Below, one piece after another: positions 12,272 to 25,281 of a DNA stretch of 64,000 nucleotides (position 1 is the first letter of the stretch; the number at the start of each line of letters is the position of its first letter). This DNA is from Stephania yunnanensis (lineage: Eukaryota > Streptophyta > Magnoliopsida > Ranunculales > Menispermaceae), in assembly GCA_039657365.1 (NCBI GenBank), contig CM077585.1:54185272-54249271 (forward strand), in the 5' to 3' direction. The position numbers were made by a program, and so were the translations under genes. The notes beneath the pieces are model-generated. The model ran no database searches. It was not told where the DNA came from and saw only the letters and a program-made list of their open reading frames with translations.

Positions 12272-13136
12272 TCTGAGCTTGCCTTTAGTGCTCGTGTCGG
12301 TTACTCAGGAGATTTGGCCAGCACCACGAGGGACCAAACGTCGGGTTAGTTAGGCGCGACCACTGGTGGGAACTTGGTGACCCAAAATATAGTCTAGTCC
12401 ATCTGGAGCGAGCACACACATTTGTTAGCTTATCTATTATCTATTCATATGATGTTTCATTTACAGTTGTCTATTTTTACATTCCGCATGTTTACTTGAT
12501 AGTATTTCTTGCATTTCCTTACTTTATTACGCGAATGCTCACAGGGGTTCCTTAGGATTTTACTTACTGGACTCGTCACCTATTTTTTGTGATGATTGGG
12601 TGTAGATCTCAGTACCAGTAGGGGCAAGGGATCCTAGACGACTACATCTGACTGCCCACTGTTGAGAAGCTACTAGTACGTGATTATTTTGGTATTTTAT
12701 ATTATTTTTAGTGATTGGGAGACTTGAGAAGACACTGTACATATATATACCTGGTTTATGGTACTGTCACTTATATACAAAGTACTTTTCTAGGTTTTCC
12801 ATAGTAGGATTTGCTCTTATGAATAATGTTTACCATGCTAATTTACTTATTCTAATTGTATCAATTAAGGCTTTAGCTGATTTATGCTAACTTGTAAGAT
12901 ACAACCCACAATATGGTTAGACATTAGAATAAACTATAAATTAAGGAACTTAAGAAATATTTAAATACCCAAAAAAAAATAAGTTAAGAAAATACGAATA
13001 ATCCAGTAAATAATTCGATAAAACATGGACACGAATTTTGAGACAAGAAGCGGACAGGTACCAGACACGTGTAGTTGAGCCCACCGGGTAAGAAGTATAC
13101 GAAGACATGTCACCCCGGGGCAGCAGGGCCGCCACA
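12272..13136 (+). mobile_element. Solo Gypsy LTR, right part (continues from 2972)
   Basis: Continuation of the LTR that starts at 1205. It ends CAGGGCCGCCACA at 13136, like the LTR ending at 697. The flanking CTCTT resembles CTCAT at 1200-1204. No coding sequence. Confidence 0.7.
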
Positions 13137-13589
13137 CTCTTGATCTCGATTCGCATCCCTATGCGCATGATCATCACATGATCATTAATCAAGATTCACA
13201 CTAGTCATAATTCATTATAGTTCCCGATATAATAATCGACTAGGGACATTTAGAATAGTTCAAGAGTACATACTTGCACACACAATATTTGTAGATTGAC
13301 CAAAATTATAATCGACTACGGAAAACATATAATCATTTATAATAAAATAGCAAATGAAAACCTCAATTTTATTAACCAAAATTATAAGACTAACAATATT
13401 TGTAGATTGACCTAGGGTACTTGCCCAACAAAAATCAACTAACGAGACGTGTGATTGCTAGTCTGTTACTATTTAGTCAGAATACATACTTGCACATACA
13501 CACATATGACATGTGTACACATTAAATATGGGATTCATCATTGCTTGTCATGTGCCAATTGATAATCATTGATGGTTTCATATATCTAT

Positions 13590-13673
<84 letters not shown>

Positions 13674-14420
13674 AATCATGAGAATTATTTAACGTACATG
13701 CTTTTGTCACCGACACACACACAAACACACGCACACACACACATATATATATATATGATTGATGTGTATTTAAGTAACCATCAAAGACAAAATTAAAGTT
13801 GATCTTGACATGTACAACATGTACAACCTTGATATATTATACATATTAATAATTAATATGTATACATAATTAATAGACAGTCGCGTTTGCATGTAAATAT
13901 AATTTTTTTTACACGCTATGCGCTTTAAGTTATATATAATTTGTAAGTATTGCCAACATTAACATGCAATACACACATAAATTCAATGATTAAAATTTAA
14001 GGTGATCCTTGCATTTATGAAATCTCAAGTGATGATATAGTAGCCACATCATCTACATTATTAGAAATTATTTAATTAATTATAGGACCATTCATTTGTT
14101 GTATTTAGTTATATGGTTATGGTAAAATCCATCCCACAAGGTATTTTATTATATTTATATAATTAATTAGAGTTGAATATAAAATTGTATTTTCTTAATT
14201 TACCTACCGAAATTGAGAAAAGGAAAACAATTTGATAGTTTTATTATTTGGTTGATGAATATTATTGAGTAGAACATTAGCCCACATGCATGTTTTTATG
14301 TCACTTGATTCATTTCTTTTATTATGTATGCATTGGCAAAACATATTCTTTATAGTATGTATTTGGTGTTAATCATGTATTTATTTATTTAATATTTACA
14401 GCTACTCATATACTCGTTTT
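13137..14420. other. AT-rich spacer with microsatellites, no gene seen
   Basis: Apart from the two microsatellites at 13592-13756 I see no coding similarity. The part nearest 14420 should hold the 5' LTR and leader of Copia-1 if these survive, but I could not recognise an LTR start. Confidence 0.5.
13592..13756. repeat. Facing compound microsatellites (TA)n(TG)n ... (CA)n(TA)n
   Basis: About 60 bp of AT/TA followed by about 22 bp of TG end at 13672. After 39 bp, an impure CA tract (13712-13742) runs into TA to 13756. TG and CA tracts face each other, so together they form an imperfect inverted repeat. Frames read through here (Thr-His and Tyr-Ile runs) are artefacts of the repeat. Confidence 0.9.
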
Positions 14421-15200
14421 AGGTTCTGAGTTAAAGGTTGAGATCCTGTCTCTTAATGGGGAGAACTACTGGGCATGGAATGAGAGAATTCTCATTCATT
14501 TGGGAGAGATGGATGTGGATTTTGCGATACGTAAGGGCGAACAACCGACAATCACCGAGACTAGCCTTCCTAACACGGTTGATCTATATGAAAAGTAAGA
14601 GAGATCTAACCACATTTGTGTTATGTTCATTAAAACGAATATGACGGCTAGTATTCGGGGTATGGTGGAAAAGTATGACAAGGTCCATCCATTGTTGAAG
14701 GCTATCGAGGATCAGTTTCTTACATATGATAAGGCATTGGCCAGTACCCTGATCACGCATTTCTCATAACTTCGGATGATCAAAGTTAAAGGTGTGCGCG
14801 AGCACATCGTGCGGATGAGGGATATAGCGGCTCAGCTAAAAAATACTCAATGTTGATATGTCTGAGAACTACTTAGTCCACTACATACTGAACATACTCC
14901 CTCCTCAGTATGTACCCTTTAAGATCTCTTATAATACACATAGAGATAAATGGTTGATTAACCAGTTGACGACCATATATGTTCAAGAAAAGCGTAGACT
15001 GATTATGGAGCAAAGGGAGAGTAGTGTACAACTGATGACAGACAAGAAAAAAAATTAGAAAGATGACTGGAAGAGGAAAGAAAAAATGCAACCCTATGGT
15101 GGAATTGTAAAGAAAGAATCCAAGTGTTTCTTTTTATAAAAAGAAGAGACACATGAAGAAGAATTGCATCAAGTTCCAGCAGTAGCTTCAAAAGAAAGGT
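14421..15200 (+). pseudogene. Copia-1 gag, decayed
   Basis: Begins with VEILSLNGENYWAWNERI, matching the LNGxNYxxW motif of Copia gag (UBN2 type). It continues through MTASIRGM, and VREHIVRMRDIAAQLK near 14800. A basic stretch near 15120-15170 (RHMKKNCIKF) is the remains of the CCHC knuckle with its first half frameshifted. Several in-frame stops. Copia-type gag forms the virus-like particle. Confidence 0.75.
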
Positions 15201-16560
15201 ATATCAATTTCATATGTTTGTTTTGAGTCTAATGTGGTTGATATCTTAAGTGGCACTTGGTGGATTGACTCTGATTCTTCAATCCAGGAAATAAAATGCG
15301 CTCACATATGGAAGCCGTTGAGACATGCATCTTAAAGTGAATGGCTTTATTTTGAATTTGGACAATGTTTTCCATGTACTTGATTTTTCCGAAAACTTAA
15401 TTTCAGTTTCAAAATTGTTTTATTTTGGGATTTCACTTCAGCTTTTCTGGAACATCTTTTGATTTAATATTTTAATAAAGTGTCGTTAGACATGGTACTT
15501 TATTAAATGGTATATTTTATTTGAACTTGGAAAATGATGCCACTGTTATACATGTTACTAGTTTGAATAAGTGTTATGAATAATGATTCTTCTATGCTAT
15601 GACACTAGAGATTGAGACACATCTCCAAGGATCGAATCAAAAGATTGGTAAATGATGGAGTACTAAGTGCTCTTGATTTTGCTTATTTTGAGATTTGCGT
15701 GAACTGCATAAAGGGAAAACAAACTAAAGTATCCACGAAAGCTGCTCATAAAAGTTCTTCATTATCAGAAATCATCCATACTGGCATTACTGTCCAGATA
15801 TGTAAATTAAGACTGGTCTAAAATACTTTATCTCTTTTATTGATGATTTCTCACGTTTCATGTATGTCTACTTGCTTCACCATAAAAATGAAACATTGGA
15901 TGCCTTTAAAGTTTTCAACACTGAAGTAGAGACACAAAGTGGGAAACAAATTAAGATTGTCAGATTTGACAAAGGAGGTGAGTATTATGGTAAATACACA
16001 AAGGATGGACAAGCATTTGGTCTATTTGGCAAGTTTCTTTAAGAGCAAGGAATAGTTCCTCAATACACAAATCCTGGTTCCTCCAGCGAGAATGGTGTAG
16101 GAGAAAGAAGAAACTGGACCTTGATGGATATAGTGAAGAGTATGCATAAGAAGCTCTCAAAACGACAGTGTGTATATTAAACAAGGTTCCAACTAAGGCT
16201 ATTTCAAAGACGTCATTTAAGTTAATGAAAGTTTAAAAACCTAGTTTGTGACATATACGCATTTGGGGATGCCCGTGTGAAGTGAGAATTTATAGTCTAC
16301 ATGAAAAGAAGTTGGATTCTAAGATTATTAATGTGCATTTTATTGGATATGTTGAAAGGTATAAAGGATATCACTTCTATTGTCCTTCTCATAGCACTAG
16401 AATTGTGGAACTTAGAAATACGAAATTTCTAGAGAATGACATGATTAGTGGGAGAAATCATTTACAGGATAATATCATAAAAGGGTTCATTTTGATAAAA
16501 TTCCTTCTACATCAAGTAGTCATATGTATGTCATTCCAAGTTATACTCAGACCCCATTAA
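15200..16560 (+). pseudogene. Copia-1 protease and integrase, decayed
   Basis: A protease-like loop TWWIDSDSS lies near 15250. The integrase zinc region follows at about 15600-15740 (HISKDRIKRL, then CVNCIKGKQ, the CxxC half). The core lies at 15820-16200: FIDDFSRFMYVYLL, FDKGGEYYG (second Asp region) and SSSENGVGERRN, where the catalytic Glu would be. The following region (16260-16450) has the usual FWGCPCEV-like and GYVERYKGYHFY residues. Stops at 15821 and 16042 and shifts break it. Confidence 0.75.
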
Positions 16561-16716
16561 GAATTGAGAAACAATAAGTTCCAACTCCACAAATTATTGA
16601 AAATACTTCAATAAATCAAGTTGTTCATGAAGAACCAGAAATGGTAGAACAACCACTTGTTCATGAAGAACTTGAAATAGTAGAATAACTTATTGTTCAT
16701 GAAGTACCTTAAGTAA

Positions 16717-18361
16717 ATGAACAAGTTGATCAAAATGATCTTCAATGTTGATGCAAAATTAAGAAGATATACTAGAGTTAAAAGGTCAGTAATACCTGTT
16801 GATTTCATTATGTATTTGCAAGAATTGGATTATAATGTTAGAGCCGATAGTGATTCCAAAACATTTTCACAAGCAATGAATTGTGCTGAATTCGAATTAT
16901 GGCCTGATGCTATGATTGATGAAATGAATTATATGTCATCTTATGATCTTCAGGACCTTGTTGAGTTGCTTAAAGGAGTCAAGGCCATTGGCCGTAAATG
17001 GGGTCTTTAAGACTAAGAAGGATTTATTAGGCAACATTAAGAGATACAAGGCTAGACTTATTGCAAAAGGATTCACACAAAAAAGGAATTGATTACAAAG
17101 AGAATTTTTCTCCTATATCTAAGAAAGATTCTCTTCGCATAATTTTAGCTTTGGCTACACATTTTGACTTTGAGTCATAACAAATGGATGTGAAACCATA
17201 TTTCTTAATGTTCAACTAAAGGAAGAGGTTTACATGAATAAACCAGAATGACTTTCCTCTATTAGCAATGAGAATTTGGTTTGCAAGTTTAAGAAATCTA
17301 TATATGGATTAAAACAAGCCTCCTGACAGTGTTATTTGATGTTTCATCATGTTATCTGTTCATTTGGTTTTGTCGAGAATATTATGGATAATTATATATA
17401 CCAGAAGGTAAGTGGGAGCAAAATTTGTTTTCTTATTCTATATATGGATGACATTTTACTTGCAACAAATGATAAGGGTATGCTTCATGAAGTTAAACAA
17501 TTCATTTCTAATAGCTTTTATATGAAGGACATGGGAGATGCATCCTATGTTATTGGCATTAAGATCCATAGAGACATGATACATTGTATTCTTGGCATGT
17601 CTCAAGAGGCCTATATCATCCAAATTTTAGAAAGATTCAGAATGAAGGATTGTTCACCAAATGTAGCTCCCATTGTGAAGGGTGACAAGTTTAGTTTGAA
17701 CCAATCCCCTAAAAATGATCTCGAGCGGGAACAAATGGTCAATATCCCTTATTCTTCAACCGTTGGAAGCTTGATTTATGCTCAGGTTTGCACGAGACCT
17801 GACATAGCATTTGCAGTTGGGGTGTTAGGAAGATATCAGAGTAACCCGAGTATAGACCACTGGAGAGCTGCAAAGAAGGTTATGAGATACCTTAGTGGGA
17901 CAAATGATAACATGCTTACATATAGACGATCTAATACTTTGAAAGTCACTTTTTACTTAGATTTAGACTTTGTCGGCTGCATTGATTCACGTAAATCTAC
18001 ATTGAGATTTATCTTCATGCTGGTTGATGGAGCTGTATCATGGAGAAGTGTAAAGCAGACATTAATTGCTTCTTCCACTATGGAGGCTGAGTTTGTTTAT
18101 TATTTTGAGGCTACTTCTCAAGATGTTTGGCTAAAGAGTTTCATTTTTAGGCTTAGAATCATGAATTTTATCTCTAGGCTATTGAGAATGTATTGTGATA
18201 ATTCAGCTACTATTTTCATGGCTAAGAACAAAAAGTGTGAGTCGAAGCAAGCACATCGACATTAAGTACTTAGCCATAAGAGAACGTGTTAAGTACAAAA
18301 CAACAGTCATTAAGCACATTAGCATTGAATTGATGATTGCAGATATTTAATTAAAGGCATG
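16717..18361 (+). pseudogene. Copia-1 reverse transcriptase and RNase H, decayed
   Basis: The reverse transcriptase starts with AMIDEMNYM near 16905 (the W..AM..E region), is frameshifted through 17020-17330, and is open from 17336 to 18265 (309 residues). It has YMDDILLA with the catalytic Asp pair at 17447-17452, the connection TVGSLIYAQVCTRPDIAFAV, and the RNase H signatures LDFVGCIDSRKST and SSTMEAEFV. The C-terminal HIDIKYLAIRERV overlaps the 18265 stop by frameshift. This is the longest open frame in the window, but it lacks the fingers and its own start. Confidence 0.85.
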
Positions 18362-20580
18362 TGTAACGTCCCTAAAATCTAACTCATGCCACGTGTCATA
18401 TATGTATTTATTACCCGAATGTGAAACCAGTTTTCCAAACTGTGAGGATGTTAACATGTATGCGTTGGAGTCTCGAATCGGGTTCGCTTAGGGAAAACGT
18501 GCATGAACGAGTACTAGGCGAACAGATTACGAGAATACATACATCCGGGGGGATAATTGTAATAAAACACTAAAAAAATGAAAAATGAAACATGAATAAT
18601 AATTAGTATGATAATGTATTTCATTCGATGAAATTTGTATTGAGCCACACCGATGTAAGTCGTGTACCGACCGGTCGCGTTTACGCTTATGAAAGGCCAA
18701 TTAAGTTATTCAAAAGGACAAGACTAAAAACTAAGTCAACAAAGAGTAACTCAATTAAGTCATAAAAGTAGCTGGATGGAATGATTTTGAGCCACAAGAT
18801 GTGTATTTGGATTGGTAGATGGGTCAAAATGATCTTTTGAGGATAAAAGTCAAAAAATGGGTGTTTCATCACTCTTTCTCTCTCCTCTATCAACAAAAAC
18901 AAAAATGGTGGTGGGTTTTGTAGATTTCAAGTGGTGATTTACGCCAAGGGGTTGACTAATGATGTGAATTAAGGTGAGACCTCGACTAGTCGTTCGATTC
19001 TCATCGTTTTGGCATCAATTTTACACGTTTTTTGAGACTTTTGGGGACGACCCATGGTCATTAAATTTTTGGATTTTTTTCATTGATTTTAGGAAAGATT
19101 GTGTTATCATTCAAGGTGTCATGTTGTTGATTGTGGTGATGGTTTAAGAAATCTTGAATTTGAACATTATTTGGACAATTATGATGGATTTTTAGGGAGT
19201 TTTTTGGAGTGAATTACAGACATTTTTAGTATGTTTTACTGATGGTTTTTTATGGTGTTCGAGGTCCCTACAAGGTTGGGTAGGCTCGGAACACGGCGAC
19301 ACGAGTCGAGGTTTTGAAAAAAACCCCAAAAATCTCAATCCAGCGGATTGGTGTCGTCAGATGCACATTGAGGAACAAAGTTCCTCACGACGGCTCCCAA
19401 GACGCCTTTTGAGAATGGCCTCATCCATTCCCACGACATGGGAATGGCCTCCGTTGCCTACGACGCTGAGCTAGGAAATTTAATTTTTTTTTCTCGAAAA
19501 ACTTTGGGGCTTCGATTAGGTGTTTCAATGGTTTCAAATGAGATTTAATAACCTAGAAATCGACTAAAAAATAATGAAATTGAGGGATAATATCAAATTA
19601 AGAAATGGGAAGTTAGATAGGGAAACACGACTCTAATGTACCCAATTGAATTCAAATGGTTACTAAGGGGTGCGTGACTGGTTGGCGAGTGTACGGAGAC
19701 CACTTGGTGACGAGTTGGAGCCATGAGTGTGTATTAGATCAGATACAAGTAAGTAAACCAGCTAGAAATGCACAATTATCTCATTTTAAGCTATTGAATA
19801 TTATTGTTCATTAAATTGATATTTATCCTTTGTACTCCATTCTGATTGAGTTTTCCAAGGGCAAGTGAGTCAACAGTGATCCTTGGAAGGAATGGCTAGT
19901 TGAGTTAACATACTAGAGTCATGACATTTGGATGCACTGCACTGGATACTGGTTATTGACAGGGTGTGAGTTCTTAGCGTGGTTATTCCAGGAAGTCTCA
20001 TTATCTCGCGGGTTTAGGGATTGTGAGTGTACCAAGTCCTAGAACCCAAGTCTTAATGGTTCTCTAAGACTCAATGATCTGTTGGTTGAGGCTACTTGCA
20101 CCTTTCTATTTTCGTTCTTGCACACTCATATATCGATTGCTCTTGATTTGTTTATAGTCTTTTATTTATTCATGCGTCCTTATATATTTCTTTCTAAATG
20201 CGTGAATATAAGTTTATTTATTTATTTCAAAATTTTGTTTAGTATCCTACTGGTGTTATTTACCTAGCCTCGTCATTCTTGTGTTTGACTGAGTGCAGAT
20301 CTGCGGTCGAGTAAGGGAAAGGGCTAGTACTAGGAGATCTACTATGAGGACTTTGGAATGGCCTTCCCTCTCGTGCTTTTGTAGGTTTTGTATTACTTAT
20401 GTATATTATTTTGATCATATGGGGTATATGAGTTTGTGAGATACTTTGGGACATGTATATGATATGATTTCTCTATCATCTATTTATTATACATGTTGAT
20501 AGTGTTAAGCGTGGTTTCCATACTCTAAGATGTCATAACTGATTGGTTTGGAGTTGCTTAGATCTATTTAGGTTGAAATC
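18362..20580 (+). mobile_element. Gypsy-2 5' LTR, first part
   Basis: Starts TGTAACGTCCC at 18362 and runs parallel to 51729-53960. Shared stretches include TTATTACCCGAATGTG, the segment around GTTCGCTTAGGG and CTCTCTCCTCTATC. The early part lacks about 75 bp present in the 3' LTR (51760-51855 region). The dyad GAGGAACAAAGTTCCTC lies at about 19370-19386. At 20581 the similarity stops because of the insertion that ends near 23390. Confidence 0.85.
19365..19395. repeat. Dyad GAGGAACAAAGTTCCTC in Gypsy-2 5' LTR
   Basis: A 7-bp inverted repeat with a 3-base centre in a GC-rich patch, about 1.0 kb into the LTR. The equivalent in the 3' LTR (52810-52845) has longer arms, GCCGTGAGGAAC and GTTCCTCGCGGC. 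It lies where other LTR families here carry the TTAGCGCGCTAA array. Confidence 0.7.
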
Positions 20581-23390
20581 TGTCAAATCCTGAAATTCTT
20601 AAATCGGCAATTACGGTTAATTCGGGACTAAGGAAGTCTAATTATGGTTTTGGCTACGAGTCGGGAATTAAACACCGGTGAATTTGAGATTTATAATTAA
20701 TTTTATCAATCTGTGATGTTTGCCTAGTGTTTTGTATTATATATTATTATTTTTTTGCGAAATTCAGTTGATTGAGTAAATTTGAGATTCGCTGGGTTTT
20801 GTCTTGAGATACGTGTCGAGACGGGTGCCGAGATAGTCAAAATATTGACATAAATATTTGCTTCAAATTTCGAGACGAATAATTAAACTCAAATAAAAAA
20901 ATTCAAAATTTGGACCTTAAATGGACTTAATTAGTTGATGTGGGGATTTGCCTCGGTTTGCGTGCAAGTTGAGAGTAGAGGTAATGTGAAATGAGTCGAG
21001 ATTGTGTGAGATCTTATCTCGTGTTTGGTGTCGATCGACAATAGTCGAGGTTGAGATTTGGTCCAAACTTGTGCAAGTTTGGATAAGTATGGCGACATGA
21101 TTGGTCTATAAGGGTTCTGTATGTCATGGACAAAGTTGAGATTTTTAGGGTTTTGGTGTGACCAAAACCAATGTTATGGACATTTTATGAAGATGGACTA
21201 TTTTTTTGAAAGTTTTGTTCAATTTGGTGAAAGTCGGATACAAAAACAGGCGCCGAAAGTTAAAACACGTTAAAATAGAGATTTATAGAATTAATAAATA
21301 AAAAGAAATTAAGCTTCTTGTAGGGTTTATATATAAATAAAGAAAAAAATCAATAATAACAAAATCTATCGATTCCTTTTATATTCAACAAAACGTTTTC
21401 TCCTAACTCTCTCAATTCGATCTTTTGCTCCGTGAGCTCCCGACATCTAATTCTTGCTCGATTTCGTTCCGTAAAACCGTTGAGCAACGCAAGACAGTCA
21501 GTTTGAGCTAAGTTTCTGTGGTAGAAATGAGGTATTTGGCTTGCAATTTGGTAACCCAATTCAATTTGAATTCTCGTGATTTTTCGATTTCTTTCGCGAT
21601 GTTTTGATTGAAATTCGTTGGAATTGTTGTTAATTGGTATATTGGATTGATTTATGTCAATTTTAGATAAATTTCACTGACGTGGGTTATGGTTTTGATG
21701 AGGTGAACTAATGCAATTCAGTTGATAACTATTTTGTGGATGTTTTAATAGTTGATATTAATTATTGGCTTTAATCCAATTTGACTCCACGGGTTGTGAA
21801 AATATTTTGGTGTTGGTATCGGGTGTTTCGTGGTGTTTATTGTCGAGTTTTGAGGATTTAATTGCAAAATATTAATTTGGAGAAGTTTCTTTTAGTTCAA
21901 AATATATAAAGTTGCCAAGTCGATAGGCCATATGGAAAAATTTATAACTTCTCTGTCGGTGATCCGATTTGGGTGGTCTTGGAGTCTATGGAAAGTATGA
22001 AATGAGTTATAAGTGGCTTTGAGGTCATCATGATAAATATTGAGGTTTTCAAGGTTAAAAAGTTACCCTAAGTTGGCTATTTGAAAGCTAGTTGAAATAG
22101 TTATATAAATTAATATTTTTGAAAATTGTTCTCAAACGTATTTTAATCGTAGTTTTCATTGGACTTCGTGATATCGTTTCAATCAAAGTTTGGCCCATAA
22201 TATAATTGGGTATGAAGGGAAGCTATTAGAACCATTTTCAAGGTGATCCAACGCTTCGGGAACCTCGAAAATTAAGCTTGAAGTTGGCTTTTTGTAAGGT
22301 TAAGTAAATCTCATGGTAACCTTTATATTGTATGATTATATTTCGTATAAATTGCATTGATCCATGAATTGCATTTTTGTTGTACATGCATACACACTTT
22401 GGGAAGGTAAGGTGTTACGAGTCTCTTTATAGTGTTTATATTGGGATTATCGAACACTATATTATGCTTGAGGGGTTGTAGTCACTGATACTTTGCATCA
22501 CGTGGTTATCATAAGATCAAGTTGAATCAGATCATACTCCCTTACTCTAGAGGAACAAGACTCATTTGGTTTTTTTCCCCATGCATGAGTCCTTATTACT
22601 GTTTACTTACCACTTTCGGAGATCGGTCATCTGATTGTGGTCGGATAACAGAAACGGGATGGATTCATGGTTGTGTTTAAATTCCTTAGATTATACTGTT
22701 TGTTTAAATTCCTTGGATTATTATGCATTTGATTACTACGGATGTATTGGATAGTGTGGGATTTGCTTATCTTATATTATCGAATTCTTATGATTGGATA
22801 ATGACATGTTTTAGCGGCTACAAAGGAAATGAAAAGCTTTCCGATTATTGGTGACTTGCTCAGTTTCTTTCTCTCTATGTTTGTATTACTTTTGAATATA
22901 AAATATTGTATAAATGGGTTTTGACAAGGATTGAAATTGTTTTAATGGTTTTAGGATGGATTGGAATGCCGAGAAGTTAAGGTATTAATGATTTAATAAT
23001 GTTGAGAGTCCGAGATAGGTTAGAATGAATAAATAATCATTATTAATGCGATATATTTTATTATGAGGTAGATTGTGAGTCATTCGACATTTCCACCAAG
23101 CTGAGCAAGTTTATTAAAGATTTATAAAGGCTGAGATTTTTGGTATAGGCTCAAAAACAAAGGAGATGCTGGCAAAAAATATTTACGAATATTTAAGGAT
23201 TATATAGTTAATCTTTACTGATTTTGAGGTACAAGATTCGTTTTAGAATCCCTTTTGTGGTTGATAAGAATCACATTTGATAATTACTCTGATAGATTTT
23301 TAATTATTTATTAATGAAGAAGTAGTGGCTGCTAGATTATCAGTGGATTAAGGTAATCTAGGCCGGTCGATGCCCTTATTAAGTGGGGTC
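20581..23390 (+). mobile_element. Insertion in Gypsy-2 5' LTR, probably a solo LTR
   Basis: About 2.8 kb absent from the Gypsy-2 3' LTR. It begins TGTCAAATCC at 20581 and ends near GGGGTC at 23390. The start resembles the TGTCACGACC start of other LTRs here, and it contains a CTTGAGATACGTGTCGAGAC stretch at 20806-20825 like the other LTRs. No gag or pol residues are seen. The adjoining AAATC (20576-20580) and AAATT (23396-23400) may be the remains of the target duplication, but the right boundary is uncertain by about 10 bases. Confidence 0.6.
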
Positions 23391-23591
23391 TGAAAAAATT
23401 GCTTCCGCATAACCTTTGATAACTGACAAGTTTGAATAACTCACTATAAATGTTAAATTTCATTGCCTTGTAATGAATAATGGTTAAGAAGGCTTATTAG
23501 GCTTGTGTTGACGTCACGATGATTGGCTCGGGGTCCACGTAAGTCTAAGTCGGGCGGGCCCAGTTTGGGTTGTGGAATTGGGCCCATCATA
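23391..23591 (+). mobile_element. Gypsy-2 5' LTR, last part
   Basis: Matches the last 200 bp of the 3' LTR (53960-54150): CTTCCGCATAACCTTTGATA, then GCTCGGGGTCCACGTAAG. It ends CCCATCATA at 23591 where the 3' LTR ends GCCGTCACA. Confidence 0.8.
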
Positions 23592-23592
23592 G

Positions 23593-23605
23593 TTGGTATC
23601 ACAGC
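23593..23605 (+). promoter_or_regulatory. Gypsy-2 primer-binding site
   Basis: TTGGTATCACAGC, one base after the LTR end. It differs by one base from the initiator-Met-tRNA complement TTGGTATCAGAGC found in Gypsy-1 and Gypsy-4. Confidence 0.85.
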
Positions 23606-23859
23606 TAGGTTTAAAAGAGCTAAGCTTTTAGAAAAACTTTTGATTAACTTACAACCAAAATAAGACACAAACCCATAAGTAGTTAGGATAATAATTGAAA
23701 CTTAGAGTGGAACCTAGTGATCCTGACTTAAGTCTTAGTTGGGAAATGAAGAGAGTTGGAAAAATTAAAATTGGACTATATGAGCTATTTGATGTGTTGT
23801 ATATTACTACTATTGATAGCTATGTCCTGATCGAGAAATCATATTCTTTGCAGATTATG

Positions 23860-25067
23860 ATGGTCGATCAGCCCAAGATCAGCGATAACGGTTCAGGTGA
23901 CGTTCATGAGAGGTTCGATGAGGTCTCCCAACTGGTCGCATCACATGGCCGTCGGCTATAAGAGATTCTCAGACTGTTGAGGTCACAGGCTACACCATCA
24001 TCTTCTATGTCAGCAGCACTAGTCACTGAGGGTGGGAGTTCACTTATGGTACAGGACACTCTTACGGCTCCTACAGTGCCGACAAGATCGATGATTGATG
24101 ATGGGTTCAAGTTCAGATTGAGAGAGTACCACCTACGCCTGATACATCGATGGAGGATACACCGAGCACACCTACTGATGGGAGTACTCGGTGACGGTTG
24201 AGGCGAGGCAGTCTTGCGAGTTTCAAAGACATCACCCAGAGAAGTTTCACAATGGCACGGATATTGAAGCGGTAGAGAAGTTTATGAGGAGTCACGAGAA
24301 GATCCACGATGTCTTGGCTACACCGGATCATAGAAGGCCAATCATCTCGTCAGCTTTATTGTTTGGAAAGGCTGATGTTCGGTGGCATGGTGGCTACGAA
24401 GGGAAAACCCAAAGTCTGGTTTGAGTTTAAGGAAAGATTCAACCAGAAGTATCTTCCTTTTTCGGCCAGGAAAATGATGAGGACCGAACTTCAGAATATC
24501 ATATAGGCTACCAATAAGACAGTGATGTAGTACATGGACCAGTACTTGTAGTTGATGGAGTATGCTAGGGGCATAACTAATTTAGATGCTAATCAGGCCT
24601 ACTATTTCATGCATAGCTTGCTGAGTGAGATCGAGACTATGGTGGTGAGCATAACTCTAGGGACTTCACGGGAGGCGTAGGAGAGAAGTATGGCTAATGA
24701 GACCTTTTCAAGCTCGCACATTAGTGTAGTAGTCGCGGCTTCACCACTTTCACAGTCAGATGTCAGACCTGGAGGTGAAAAGAGGAGGAAGTGACCCAGA
24801 CAGTGGAGGCCGAGGGATCCAGCTCAGGGTGTAGAATTTGTTGTATATCCACCCTATATAGTGTGTACCGCGCCAATACCATATGCTTTAGTACAGAGTT
24901 ATGCAAGCATACCACAACAGCCAACACAATCGGGTCCTCTACGACAGTAGTATCAGAGGGTTGAGGACAATGGCAATGGTAGGGGCAGAGGCAATGGTCA
25001 GAGGCTGAGGCATTAGTATGGACATGGTTAAAGTTCCAGTTAGGTACAAAGATGGGGATAGAGTTTT
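23860..25067 (+). pseudogene. Gypsy-2 gag, decayed (continues at 37583)
   Basis: A gag start is plausible at ATG 23860 (MVDQPKIS, then VHERFDEVSQLV). After a Ser/Thr-rich linker the capsid-like part follows at 24190-24420: FQRHHPEKFHNGTDIEAVEK and LLFGKADVRWHG, equivalent to the GEADDWW region of Gypsy-1. Stops and shifts interrupt it from 24421. Basic Gly/Arg-rich remnants run to 25060. The zinc-knuckle part lies beyond the LARD-1 insertion, at about 37610-37670. Confidence 0.75.
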
Positions 25068-25281
25068 ATATGCACGCCGAAAGCGTCAATAAAATATAAT
25101 TCCTAAACCAACTATTTGTATAATAATGGCAAAGGGTCGATCCCACAGAGATTGGTAATCTTTCTAAGGTAAAAAACAAACAAAAAAATCGGTGGTTTAA
25201 GAAAGTGATTTACTTAACTAATCTAAATGCCAGGAAAAATAAATAAACAATGAAAATAACTTTGAAAACAATTAATAAAAA

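Larger units (their letters stand above)
14421..18361 (+). mobile_element. Copia-1: left part of a decayed Copia element (continues at 54151)
   Basis: Contains gag, protease, integrase, reverse transcriptase and RNase H in that order, the Copia (Pseudoviridae) order. The RNase H tail stops at GCATG (18357-18361), where Gypsy-2 begins. GCATG is repeated at 54151-54155, after which the missing C-terminal Copia residues continue (PPMKFKDYVDMM). Copia-1 was therefore present before Gypsy-2 inserted. Numerous stops and frameshifts; no intact LTR seen on the left. Confidence 0.85.

Noticed and set aside
2968..12276. A target-site duplication for Gypsy-1
   Set aside because: CCTAA on the left and TCTGA on the right do not match, so I claim none; the LTR edges are supported by TG...CA ends and the primer-binding site instead.
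13522..13740. 72-residue frame with Thr-His and Tyr-Ile repeats
   Set aside because: It is a translation of the facing microsatellites.
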